A stretch of 64,000 bases of DNA from Marthasterias glacialis (lineage: Eukaryota > Echinodermata > Asteroidea > Forcipulatida > Asteriidae): contig OU452222.1 in NCBI GenBank assembly GCA_911728455.2, positions 20,718,559 to 20,782,558 of the forward strand, given 5' to 3'. The notes below the pieces were generated by a model. That model was not told the origin of the DNA, did no database searches, and was given only the letters and a program-made list of their open reading frames with translations. Position 1 is the first letter of the stretch, and each line of letters begins with the position of its first letter. Positions 25,438 to 36,500 of this stretch are shown here, piece by piece. The translations under genes and the position numbers were made by a program.

Positions 25438-28400
25438 AGACATAGAATTTTTGTTTATTACAAAAATACGGTGTTCGGTTGAACGTTACATAATGACGTA
25501 GTTCATAAACATTGAACATAAAAAGATGAATTTGTATACAATGTTTGGTTTTTATAGTTAAACTTGTACCACACTTTGTAACAACTCCCGTTTCTTGACA
25601 AAGTGTCATCATTCCAAAAAAGTGGCGGTTTCATCTACTCACTATTGCCTATGTACACAGTAAGTTTTAAGTTTGTACAAGTTTTACTTTTGTTTAAAAT
25701 TGCTGGAGAAGGTTCGCAGGGAAAGAAGAACACGAGGAAAAAAAAGCCGTTACAATTAGTGTCGTAGCACCATTGATTTGAAACTTGTTACCAGAGGACG
25801 CAGTTTAATGTAATGACGTCATCAGTTTTAAACTTGAAAACGCAGAGTCCTTTACCTACTCACACACTGAAACCACTGTCCAAAGCTCGTTTTATACTGA
25901 CCAAAGAACTAAAAAAGAATGGCTTTATAACAATTCTTTCCTTCAACTTCCGGTTGGAACCGCAATACAAGGTCAAATTGGGGTCATTTCTTTGAGACAT
26001 TTAAATTGTTTCCAAAAGACCTTTGCGATGATGTGTAGATTGTAAAAATCCATTGTGCACTTCAGGAGTTCTGATTTAATGAATAAACTTTGATTTATTG
26101 TAACTCAACATCTGATGACATCATCATGACGTCATTGTTTTATTTCGCGTCTTCATATTGAGGTTCAAGTATATGCACAGTTTCAAGGTTCAGTTTAATT
26201 TCAATTTTGAGTTATTTATTTGAAGAAAATTTTGGAGGAATTAACATTTAAAGCAACATAATGGTCTCTATGAGACACCGTATAACACACGGTTTTGATT
26301 TTGTTTGATATATTGAAAGTGAAATCAAATAAAATTTTTAAATATGAATATGAAATTAATTAAAAAGAGCTTTATCATATGTATTTCATGGGGACTTCCG
26401 GTTTGGGCAGGAAGCGAGGTCAACTCAGGTCACTAAGAATTATAAAGAACCGCATACATTTATTGTAACTCGACTCCTGGAGGAAAAACGAGTTACCTTT
26501 TTGGTTTTAACTGCCAGGAAAAACAATGTTTTCGTGCTTTCCAAAGTGTTCCTTTTCCACGCCGTGCAATTGGCTGCCGCCAGGTTGTGTGTTCAAAATA
26601 GTATTCATATTGCCTTTTATCAAAACATTAACCCTTGCTGCCCTCCGTTTTGTTCGCCATCTATGCGGTGTCAATAAAACAAAGTGTGTACTTGTGAACG
26701 TTGGTGGCGCTATATCAAATTAACGGTCTTATTTTGTAACATCACGAACACTGGTGTACTGTACAGTCAATCTGACATTTGACAGATTCAAATTCCGAGC
26801 TCATTATCTGTATTAAAAAGTTTCAAAGTTCTATAAAAACTACCCCACTTTGATAAACATCATAAACACAAGTGTGCACGGCTAAAGAAATACACGGACA
26901 TTCTGAAAGGCGATGACTTTACTTTTAAACTTTACTTTTAAACAGTTTTACTCAGCGTATCCCGACAACAACTCTCGCAGGGGTAAAGTGCCTCTGGCCC
27001 CGCTGTTGCACATTGTGACTCTCGTATGTAAGCACGTACGTGAACGGTAAATATAGAACGAAAGACGATCATTTTGTCAATTGCATTTTCTCCACCATTA
27101 TACATCAAACAACTCACGTGAGCATGTGATCGTCTCAGTAAAGTCTCCTCTTCCTCTCCCTGTCACAATTAAGCCACCAGAATGACATAAAGGGAAACAT
27201 TTCCACACTGAACTTGGCATGACTTACATGTTTTTCTTTGCGTCGCCATTGTTACACACACACACACACACACACACACAGAACTTAACAACACACCGCA
27301 AAGTTCGATGAACTGTGACAAGACCTGACTTGTCGCTAGTAGGTACATGTATATACACAGCATGCAGTAAAAGCCTAGAGTGCACACGCACGGGGTGCAA
27401 TACATTGAGGGAACTGTACAGACTTTATCGCCGATCGCGCTAAAAATGGCACTTTTCACCTTAATATAACTTCGTTATGCAACGGCCAATTTTGTTCAAA
27501 TTTCACAATTAGTCTTTTATAGTCGTTATCTATTACCAAAAAATTCAACACGAAGTTTGCTCAAAAAAAAAATATATATATATATATATTTTTAAACTCG
27601 TCGTCGTAACAAACTGTAACATTTGATGACGTCATCAATGTAATATTTTCAAAGGTCATAAACTACATTCAAATGAGGTCACACATTGTAAACATTTGTA
27701 GAATCGTCGAAGGGCCTTAAAATTAAGTTATTATATTAATACACAAAATAATATTATTCAGATACGATTTTTTATAAAACAAACTACTACTTCCGGTTTC
27801 GACCGGAAGTAAAGGTCAAATGGGGTCACACCCTGTGTAAGATTTGTTTAATACTTCATGACCTTTCATATGGTGTAAAGATCATGTATGTAGCATATCT
27901 GATTCTGGAGATATGAGTATTTTAATAGAAAACTTCAATTTAATATAATGACGTCATCGATGACGTCATCATTCTAAATTTGGTTCTTTGTCATGTACAC
28001 GCTTTGGTCTAAGTACGTGGTAAGTTTCAAGTCCGTACATGCTCTATTTTTTGAGATAGCAAAATAATTTTTTTTTCGACCTCGTGTACCATTTTCGTTG
28101 TGACGTAGCTATGACGTCACACATCATATTTTTAGAATGCTCTTGAGTTAAAGAAAATATTATGCATTGAACATTTTTTCATATTTTCATGCACTTAGGC
28201 TCTAGAGCCCAAAATAACATGATTTGTTACTTTAACTTCCGGTTTCGACCGGAAGTAAAGGTCAAATGGGGTCACGTTGTGCACCGCATTTGTAGATCTT
28301 TATAAGAGGTTTCATGTAAAAAAGGAATCTTGAACGTAGCTGTTTTGGTTTTGAAGATATGATTTTTCAAATTATTTAAGGTTTTTTTAACGTTTATTTA

Positions 28401-28560
28401 AAGTAATGACGTCATCAATGACGTCACCATTCCCAAAAAGTGGCGGTGCCGTCTACTCACCGAGGTTGATGTTCATGAGAAGTTTCAAGTTCATACAAGT
28501 TTCAGTTTTTCTCAAAATTGGCGGAGAAGGTTCGCAGGGAAAGAAGAACACGAGGAAAAA

Positions 28561-28591
<31 letters not shown>

Positions 28592-28631
28592 CAGAACAAT
28601 AACAATAGTTGTTCGGCTGTTGGCCGAACAC

Positions 28632-28633
<2 letters not shown>
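25435..28633 (+). repeat. Array long block III
   Basis: It repeats block II from about 22281 at an offset of 3154 bases (24795/27949 and 25253/28407). For example, the 60-codon stretch at 25813-25995 is the same as that at 22657-22839. The block contains two exact ETS-like palindromes. It ends in the A tract and the GTTCGGCTGTTGGCCGAAC hairpin also found at the end of block I's main unit (about 20200-20220). Confidence 0.85.
27254..27280. repeat. (CA)n microsatellite, block III
   Basis: A pure CA repeat of about 27 bases, in the same context as the block II copy. Confidence 0.95.
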
Positions 28634-28668
<35 letters not shown>

Positions 28669-28765
28669 TAACAATAACAATAGGTTTTCGGCTCAATGCC
28701 GAACACCTAAAAAAAAACTTAACAATAACAATAGGTTTTCGGCTCAATGCCGAACACCTAATGAT
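28591..28765 (+). repeat. Three tandem copies of a hairpin terminus separated by A tracts
   Basis: AACAATAACAATAG followed by a short hairpin (GTTCGGC...GCCGAACACCTA) occurs three times, near 28595-28633, 28670-28709 and 28718-28760, with A runs of varying length before each. A near copy sits at about 20188-20224 and an opposite-strand relative at 30705-30750. It is best read as the recurring end of the array-forming element. After 28765 the text changes to unrelated sequence. Confidence 0.7.
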
Positions 28766-28930
28766 ATTTGACACCATGTTAACGTGAGGGATAGACTTGT
28801 AATTGTTTGCATTTTCATAAGGACTCTATCTAGTAACAGAAGAGTCAAATGATCCTGTCATAGAGGACATGAGTACTGACTATAATTTCAAAAGTGGAAA
28901 TAAGATCAGCATTTAAAAGGATGCAAAAAT

Positions 28931-30170
28931 TCAAATCTGGAGGAAAGGATTAAATCACAGCAGAATTGTTAAAAGCGAACATAGACACAACAATGGAATG
29001 AATAGAAAACGTGTTTTTTTTCACTATTTGGAATCGAGAGGAAGTACCAAAGACACGGAAGCAGGGGCTTATTGTCAAATAAATACCAAAGACAGGTGAC
29101 CTAACTGAATGCTGATATTACAGGGAATCATTCTTACACCCGTCCCTTGTAAAGTGTTTGGTGTATTTTCGTCCCTGTATAAAGTAAAGTGCGTAGAGAC
29201 AGAATTAGAGATGGAGTGGACAGCAAGCTGACAGATGAGAAAGCTTGTTTTAGAAGAGGCAGAAGTACCGGGGAGCAGATGTTTTGTATTACGCGTTATA
29301 ATAGAGTAAGCTGTGGAATGGCAATTTACCTTATACATTACCAGTACATTTGTGGACTTTGAAAAAGCGTTCTACTCTGAGCATAGAGCGAGCCTTTGGA
29401 AAATTCATGACCAGATATGGTATCCCGCACCAAAAATGACAATAGTTCAGACCTTATTATGTGAATGAGCAGTGCTGCTGAAGATGAAGAGTTAAAATGG
29501 TTCAAGGTATATGACTGGAGTAAAGCAAGGCGATGTGATGTCTGGTTGATGGACACAAATTTAAAGAGGTTGCCAACTACACATAGGCTGGCCCATACTT
29601 TGGATATATTGTTAAGAAGCAAGGGGAGGGGTGAAGACATTGTTAAACAGATCTATGAAGCAATGACATCTTGTGAAACTGAAACAAGTTTGAAAGTCAA
29701 ACAAGACTAAAGTTTCTCACAGAAAACCAAAATTAGGCTTTTCAACTCACTCGTACGATCAGTGCTATACTGTATGGTTGCGAAGCATGGAAAATAAATT
29801 AAAAGGAAAATCAGAGCTGGACACATTTACGTTTAAATGCGTCAGAAGAATCTTGAAAATCAGATGGCCATATGTCGTGTCCAACAAAGAATTACTCAAC
29901 AGAACCAATTAAAGAGAATTAGCGAAGAAGTGACGGCTAGAAGATGGAAGAGGATTGGTCATGTTCTAAGAATGGAAGATACAAGACAGCAATGACATGG
30001 GTTCCTGAGGGCAGGGGAAAAGTAGGACGCCCAAGAACAATGGTGGTGTACTGTGGAGTAAACAGGAAAGAGCCAAGATGGAAGTATTGGAATGAAGCCA
30101 AACCTGTGACCATAAATGAGGAAACTGGAGAGAGTGCACTGTAGCCTTATCGACCACGAAGAGGATATGT
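28931..30170 (+). pseudogene. Decayed non-LTR retrotransposon (LINE) reverse-transcriptase fragment
   Basis: Translated pieces in shifting frames match animal LINE polyproteins. An ITAELLKANIDTTME-like segment lies near 28955, and FVDFEKAF (RT motif) at 29349-29372 is followed by SLWKIHDQ. C-terminal pieces near 29820-30110 read like FKCVRRILKIRWPYVVSNKE, RRWKRIGHVLRMEDTR and a PEGRGKVGRPRTMV block, the typical LINE tail. There are several stops and frameshifts. The region between the FVDFEKAF segment and the C-terminal part is far too short, so the YADD active-site core is missing and the copy is dead. Which LINE clade it belongs to cannot be decided by eye. It lies between the array end and the start of the 30.7-kb element. 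Confidence 0.85.
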
Positions 30171-31749
30171 GAGGTGAGGATAAGGACTCTATCTTTTGGA
30201 AAATGAGAGCATCACAAAACTTCATTTGACCTTGGAGACCTTCATTAAACACCTTACCACTACCCGACAAACAAGGAACTTAAATACAGAACTCACCTTC
30301 ATTCTCCCCACAAGAAGGTCCTTGGCTCTGGACACTGCAGAATGAGGCATGTGTCTTGGCAGAGTGTGTCTGGCATCCCATCTGTTAAAAAAACATCTCG
30401 ATTGTAAAATAAAAGGCTTCGAAAACGAAACAATTATACTCGCTTAAAATTATAATGTGTTTCTTAGAGAGAACGTAGTTATCAAGGAGCATCAATCCTT
30501 CAGAGAAAAATTTTCGTCTGATATATTTAAAAAGTCGAGTAAATTGCATTTTGAAAACCCCTACAGAAAAATTCAACAGGTAAAACAAAAACAGGGAAGG
30601 TATTTCCCTGAAATAGAAACATTTCTTTCCCTTGAAATAAATTATTTTGAGCGATCCAAAAATTATGTCAAGGGAAGGAAACGATTTCGAGGGAACTAAG
30701 TAATATTTAGGTGTTCGGGCAATAGCCCAAACATCTAATTGTTATTGTTCGGTTTTTATTTTGTAGCTTTTCTTCTCCTTTCTGAATCAAACTTGTCCGC
30801 AAACAATTGCATTGTTGCAAAGCTTGTATCAACTTGAAACTTTGCCGTTTCAGGACGAAGCGTGACTTCATCAGTTATCAAACTACAGTGGTTTTAAAAT
30901 TTTAAATGAATGATTTTCAAAGCCCTCCCTCATGAAAATGCAAAACGTTATTGGAATAATTTTTTCCATCGCTTATTAAAAAGCAGCTTGACATTTTTGT
31001 TTTTGTGGATGACCTTGCCTGAGGTCAGTTTCCGGTCGAATATTTATTATAATTCACAATATCTCATAAACCAATTGTTCTATTATCACCTAACTTTGAA
31101 ATATTATTGAGGTTCACATATAAAACATTGGTGCAAAGTATAAAAGTATAGTCACGTGATGCAAACGAAAATTAAGGCGCGAAAACTGCATATCTTAATT
31201 ATTTTAAAAACCTCCGTCTTGAAGAACGCAAACAACTATGGAATTACCTATTCACCATCGTACGGTAAATCGATGAAATGTTTGTGTGGGTGGGTGACCT
31301 TGGCCGAGGTCATCTTCTGGTTGAAACCTGATGTTGAAGTTTGTTATAAGTATCTCATAAACTGCATGTCAAAATGTTTCATAATTTGATAGATATGAGA
31401 ATGATCGTTACACAAGACGATTTTTTGTTGTTGATTGTAAATACTTGAAAAGATATTGCCGCTTCATTTGGAGTAACACAGCCAATCCTTCTCGAAATTG
31501 CAAAAATCGTTGCTATTTATATGTAGTGGAGTACAGTGTATGGCAGTGCGGGTTGGCATTGTGCCAACTTCCCTGTTGAGCGTATTACATGAAGCGCAGG
31601 GCTTTTATCAATAACGGCCGTTTTATCACTTAAGCTGCTGATGACACCAAACAGCCGTAGATAGAATGCGATCTGTACTAAATTCAACATTCGTTGGATT
31701 ATCTCCAACACATATGACTGGAACTCATTTGTTGAAACTTTGCATGTAG

Positions 31750-33110
31750 TTACACTATGACTTGTACATGCTGAGAAAGTTGTGAAGTCATCATGACGTC
31801 GAATTACACAATTTTTAAGCATTAATTTTTAACATTTTTGGAAACCGATATCAAATCAAGTACAATTAAGAGACTTTGGGTTGCTTCTTGCGGGATTAAA
31901 TGTTGGTAATATACGTCTTCATTTTTTGTCGTGTGTGTGACCTCACGTGACCTCTATTTTCGGTTGCAACCGGAAATGCCTTGTAACTTAAAAGTGGTGA
32001 TTTTGTTGGAGTTGGTTTCAACGATGTTATCGTCCATTAAGGGTCTGCTTTAAAAAATAGGACTGGTTACATCATAAAATTCAAGAGCGCCCTCTAGCGG
32101 CAGGTTAAAACAGTTCAAAATCAATTTTACATGATGTCTGTGGTGAAGTTTATGGTAATCATTTCAAAGTTGGTATAAATAATGACATTCATAATAATAA
32201 AACCAATGATTTATTAAGTGCATTTCCAAAAAAGACCAAAGTTCTTTACAATATTAAAAACACATGAAAAAGTTAAAAAGCAGTGTAAAAGAACAAAACC
32301 ACAAAGGCTAGGACACTTAAAAAGCGATACGGTTGGGTGCATTCAAGCGGGCCGGAGACAAAGGAAAGGGTCGCCGGAATGCCCGTTAATGCTGGTCAGC
32401 CAGCTAGAGAAAGCACATTATGACAACGATGACCGTGCCACAGTGCCTGTCGCCTGGTCTTGAACAACTAAAGCATATAAAGCCCGCTGGTGTAAAGTCG
32501 TTAATTATTACAGGATCCTCTTCCCCTAGCCAGGTTTCAGCTATGATTAAGGCGTCAATATCCTTGTCTAAAAGGCAATCATGAATAGTTGTGGTCTTAA
32601 TACAGACATTATGCATTCCAGCAATGATTGTCGAGACACTTTTTACAGTCGGGTTGAATGTGCACAAGATTATTTTTATTTATGCCACCATGGTCGTTAT
32701 ATTGTTTACTTCCACGGTCTTAGCTATAATCAAAATAAGTCTTCTTGCCCTGGGCATGGCATGGAACAGCACCAATTCATAAAATATGAAATAACGTCAT
32801 CATGACGTCATCACTTGTTACGTTGCATCATAAAAGGTAGGGTTTTAAAAGATCTATATTGTTACGAATTTGACATTGATCTTTCTGTTCCATTTTTTTT
32901 AGTCCCAATTGGCAATAGGTATGACACAAAATTATCCGTGGTCTGGAAAGTATTTCTGAGTCTTCATTTTAAGGTTTACTGCCAAAAGCCATGAAAATGC
33001 ATGTGACTTTTATGATATTACTTATGCCAGTTTAACATGAATTTTGATTCTGAAAAGGATGTCATCATTAGCACAAATAGCCCCAACACCATGTGTTTTT
33101 CACGTGACTT
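31750..33110 (+). repeat. Partial third copy of the duplication block (copy C)
   Basis: Text from ATGCTGAGAAAGTTG through AAATCAAGTAC, TCGTGTGTGTGACC and CAAGAGCGCCCTCTAGCGG matches 1360-2386 and 39930-40963. Its right part (about 32950-33090, GGTTTACTGCCAAAAGCCATG) matches 40964-41100 and is absent from copy A. About 600 bases containing the LINE endonuclease fragment interrupt it (32190-32800). Confidence 0.7.
32404..32667 (-). pseudogene. LINE endonuclease N-terminal fragment
   Basis: The minus-strand frame contains TTTIHDCLLDKDIDALIIAE directly followed by TWLGEEDPVIINDFTPAGF, then SRPGDRHCGT. The ETWL segment with the following DPV and PPGF/PAGF pattern is characteristic of the apurinic-type endonuclease domain of CR1/L2/Rex-like LINEs, where the glutamate of AETWL is catalytic. 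Only about 60 residues of the domain are visible. The downstream part (the usual RRGGGVG region) breaks into unrelated sequence and the upstream start is missing. It interrupts duplication copy C inside the 30.7-34.0 kb element and is probably a separate insertion. Confidence 0.75.
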
Positions 33111-33983
33111 TTTCTTCTCATTAACTGTGTCCAAAAACAATTGCATAGTTGCAAAGCTTGTATCAACTGGAAACTTTGCAAGTAGTTAAGACTATAGCTT
33201 GTAGCTACAGGAGAAGTTGTGACGTCATGATGACGTCATCAGATATTAAATTACAGTGGTTTCAAAATTTTAAATTAATGATTTCAAAGCACTCCGTCGT
33301 GAAAATGCAAACGGTCGAAACCGGAACTGGCTTGTATTTTAAAAGTGATTTATTTTAAGTTGCTTTCAATGTTTAATCATTATGAGCACAAACGTTTAGC
33401 TTCAACATAGCCCCTTGTTTTTCATACTGAACGTTGCAGCCACGAGGTTGGGGCATTTTCATTATACCACAATAATTGAAAAAAATATATGCAGCAAAAA
33501 TATGATACACAAGGTGATTACAAGGTGATTACATGTCATCTACTGTTAAAAAATGTATCAAAATGACGTTCAAAGATTTGTACGAACACCACTAGCTAGC
33601 CTACCCCCAACCATTATTGTCATATTTTGTCTGTTGAAGGAAAGATTGTTCAAGGCTACTTTGTACAGTGTAAGAGGAGAGGTTTGTAGTTCGCTTTAGT
33701 TGGAAATTAATTTAGTGGACACGAATTTCCCTTAAAAAGTTTAACATAGAATATTATGGGCCATCAAGGAGTTAAGCACATAACATAATGAGAGAGGGGG
33801 TAGCACTAAAGTAGGGGCTACAGTTTTCAATAAAAAAATGACAAAAACGGAAATGAAAAGGCAATACATGTATGACTGAAGAAAAAAACTTTCAATGCGG
33901 ATAATTTGGACTGGTTTTGATGAAAACCGGACAATAACAATTACTTGTTGGCTGTTGGGATGTCAAACTCATTTGATAATATT

Positions 33984-35085
33984 ACAATTTCTTTGCAACC
34001 AAATCAACTTAATAAAGTGGCTTTTATTACATAGAAATAAAGGCATAGGCTTTAATATCCTCCTTAAAAACTTGGACTTTATGATTTGGTTTACATTAGG
34101 ATAGATTAAATTATACAGTGTTTTTCACTAGACAGAGTCTGCTTTTGGTGGGTTAAGCCATGTAATGTTTGTATTGTATTACATGGTAACAATTTTCCCT
34201 TCACAATTCCCCACCCTTCAAGGGTTAAATCTATCACACAAAAACACAGTCTAAAAAACACCTATTAAGTATTTGTCTCGCACAAGCTAGTATTGGTACC
34301 CCTCCCAGTAGCTCCACCCCTAGGTTTAATTCTATACAGACACACTCTTTTTTTAGGTCGAGTTAAACATAACAATGTTTGTTATGTACAACCTATGGTA
34401 CCCCCCTCCCAAGTAGCCTCATCCCTCCTAGCGTTAATTGTACCAATCATAGACACACAATGCCTGAAGTCAGGTCCAGGAAAAGCTGGCATAATTTAAC
34501 CTTGACTTCAAATTCAGGCAGGAAAATGATCATAAAAAGTGTCACCGTTGAGTGATTACAGTCATTATTATTGCAATACCTTGCTCATAATTGCCATGTT
34601 TCAACATACAAATGGCTCAAAACATGAAATTCATTACAAACAGACAGCACAAAAAAAAAAATACTGGGGCCTTTTGAAGCCCAAACCGCAAGACCTTGGC
34701 AGGGCCGAGCCCTCTTGACTGCGTGTATTTGTGTATAAACCTTACGTCAGGACTAGAATTTTTATTTTTTGTTTGTTTGTTTGATCATAACTTTTTAACG
34801 GCGCAACTGATCAACACCAAATTCTGTGACTTTTTCTAAATATGATGTAGGGTCAAAGTCAAAGTTCCCCCCCCCCTTTTTTTTGTTTTACCTTGGTTTG
34901 CAGTTTGTTTACGTAAATGCACATGTTTACATTTCTAAACACTGTTAACTATTTTTTACGTTGTTCTTGATTTAATAACCAAAAGATGATTGTTTAGTGT
35001 CACATGACAATCTGAATTGCATTACTGGAACTCAATATGGGTGCCGAAGCCAGCGACTATAGGCCATTATACAATTGATTTCTGC
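33984..35085. other. Unassigned stretch with a weak direct duplication
   Basis: About 34270-34380 and 34385-34470 are diverged direct copies sharing TGGTACCCCTCCCAGTAGC-like text and a CAGACACAC/ATAGACACAC segment. A poly-C/poly-T run lies near 34866-34884. No exon or RNA gene is visible. Confidence 0.4.
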
Positions 35086-35089
35086 TGTA

Positions 35090-35225
35090 ATGTGGTCCAT
35101 GCTGTTTTGGACACCCGAGGGGGCAGATGGCACCCGAGGCGAAGCCGAGTGCCATCGGCCCCCGGTCTGCTGTGTTGTGGTCTAAACAGCATGAGCCACA
35201 TCACAGCAGACAACAATTGTTTTGT
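35090..35225. repeat. GC-rich hairpin (GAGGCGAAGCCGAG core)
   Basis: CTGCTGTAATGTGGTCCATG, then the AGGGGGCAGATGGCACCCGAG segment, on the left is answered on the right by GTGCCATCGGCCCCC and CATGAGCCACATCACAGCAG. This forms an imperfect palindrome around GAGGCGAAGCCGAG. A second, wider inverted pair (TTGTTATACCATG near 35218-35236 and CATGGTATAACAA near 35685-35698) may mark an enclosing element. Small hairpins with this core are common MITE-like features. Confidence 0.65.
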
Positions 35226-36203
35226 TATACCATGTTATTAGATTGCATGATTGTTAAAAAGGCCCTTACCGACAAAGTTTGCAGACGACAATATTCAATT
35301 CAACAGAAGTGCGTTGGTTACCAATTTTTTATCAACCAAAATGTATCAACTGGTCCCTATATCACGAGCATCATATCGAAAGTACAGTAGCGTGCATAGT
35401 ACCAGTGGTTGCATAGTAACCTCTTTCTCGGGTAGTACAGAACAATGGGAACGATGAATAATGTTCTGAGAACTATTAGGTAATGGACGCGGGCGACACA
35501 CTTATAATTATATAACTCTATGGGGCGACATGACCTACCTCTTAGCAATGTGGACGATGAAATGAATTTTCTGATGACGATCTAGGTAATGGACCCCGAC
35601 AACATCACGTTTTTGAGAAGACATGAAATTTGGTATTATGTCACGTGATTGGTTCTCGACCAATAAAAATTCACAGTCTAATATCATGGTATAACAAATT
35701 GATTTTTTCAACCAATGAGTTTTTGCATTTGGTGCTCAATATGTGGTGGCGCCATTGATCTCCATTAATACTGACTGGATAATGACACGTTGCGCGTCAT
35801 GCAGAAATGCGCGCGTGTTTTAAGAGACTTTTGAAAATTCAAACACGAGTCGTCACACTACTCTGTACGCAACGCAAACAAATGAAGGTTGGTGTCGAGC
35901 ATAGAGCTACATTATTGACTAGAGCGCTAACTCTACATTGTATGCACCAATCCGAGCGCGCAAGTGCTGGGCGCCGCGCCCCATTCCTGCGGTGTACCTG
36001 TGCCTAGTTTTGTGTACAAACACACGAGAAAATCATGCTCCTTTTCACTCTTAAAGGTACACATAGCCCAACGAAGCCGGTGTGCCCCTTTAATAAGGGA
36101 ATGCGTGGCGACGAGTTCTTAAAAACCGGCAGGGTCGTGGCCGTGCGACAAAGGCCCGAGCCGAAGGCGAGGGCCTTTATTATGGTGGCCCTGAAGGGAC
36201 ATC

Positions 36204-36500
36204 GCACATCGCATACGTGTGCGCACACGTATGCAATGTCGTGAAACAATTCGCGAATGTGTGCGCACACGTATGCAATGTCGTGAACCAAATCGCGAAT
36301 ATATGCGCACACGTATGCAATGTCGCGAAACAAATCGCGAATGTGTGCGCACACGTATGCAATGTCGTGAACCAAATCGCGAATATATGCGCACACGTAT
36401 GCAATGTCGTGAACCAAATCCTGAATGTGTGCGCACACGGTATGCAATGTCGTGAACCAAATCGCGAATATGTGCGCACTCGTCTGCGAATATATTCGCG
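36204..36500 (+). repeat. 42-bp tandem array, left arm (about six units)
   Basis: GCACACGTATGCAATGTCG recurs every 42 bases at about 36223, 36265, 36307, 36349 and 36391, and near 36433 as a variant with one extra G. Units alternate between AATCGCGAATATATGCG and AATCGCGAATGTGTGCG endings. Forty-two is a multiple of three, so all frames on both strands stay open and give repetitive translations, which are not genes. Confidence 0.92.

Larger units (their letters stand above)
16213..28256. promoter_or_regulatory. Fourteen exact ETS-like palindromes, most followed by a DR4 motif
   Basis: The 22-base palindrome (ACTTCCGG, six-base spacer TTTCGA, CCGGAAGT) occurs exactly at 16213, 16364, 16685, 19379, 19825, 20561, 20707, 21496, 21647, 21968, 24635, 25081, 27789 and 28235. 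Degenerate copies lie near 17510, 17950, 20412 and 21197. CCGGAAGT is the consensus of ETS-family factors. Directly downstream, AGGTCA-AATG-GGGTCA (for example 16237-16252) is two nuclear-receptor half-sites with 4-base spacing. This is motif resemblance. The regular arrangement comes from repeat copying and does not show binding. Confidence 0.6.
16078..28426. promoter_or_regulatory. Eleven paired CRE palindromes
   Basis: Two TGACGTCA palindromes separated by four bases (TCAA or TCGA) occur exactly at 16078, 16846, 19539, 19997, 20867, 21361, 22129, 24795, 25253, 27949 and 28407. Single or altered copies occur near 15145, 15268, 16525, 17373, 19222, 21807 and 24473. TGACGTCA is the full CRE recognised by CREB/ATF bZIP proteins. 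Each pair lies near the end of a subunit. The same palindrome occurs in the related blocks outside the array (near 1400, 1940, 2080, 33225 and 40650). Confidence 0.6.
15130..28765. repeat. Large array of ETS/DR4/CRE-motif repeat units
   Basis: About 13.6 kb of subunits, each a few hundred bases. A typical subunit begins with ACTTCCGG and its complement CCGGAAGT separated by TTTCGA, then runs into AAGGTCAAATGGGGTCACA. It continues with a fairly conserved spacer (words such as TGTAGAGTAAT, CATATGGTG, AAGATCTTGTATGTA) and ends with one or two TGACGTCA palindromes before the next subunit. GAAGAACACGAGG followed by an A tract, then GGTGTTCGG, marks larger unit boundaries. No conserved protein frame spans the units. 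Related blocks lie at about 1.0-2.4, 30.7-33.5 and 39.6-41.0 kb. It looks like a tandemly amplified non-coding element of unassigned class. Confidence 0.85.
30701..33983. mobile_element. 3.27-kb element with hairpin-type inverted ends, related to the array
   Basis: The left end (about 30708-30760) reads TAGGTGTTCGGGCAATAGCC, then CTAATTGTTATTGTTCGG. The right end (about 33920-33970), read on the complement, gives ATCCCAACAGCCAACAAG, then TAATTGTTATTGTCCGG, so the ends are inverted copies. TAATATT flanks both sides (30701-30707 and 33977-33983), a possible but AT-rich target duplication. The interior carries diverged motifs of the array family (GGTCA words, TGACGTCA near 32800 and 33225), a partial copy of the duplication block, and a LINE fragment. 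Confidence 0.6.

Noticed and set aside
15130-28765. CRISPR-like array
   Set aside because: Units are hundreds of bases long with variable spacers from the same repeat, the context is clearly animal, and there are no cas-like genes.
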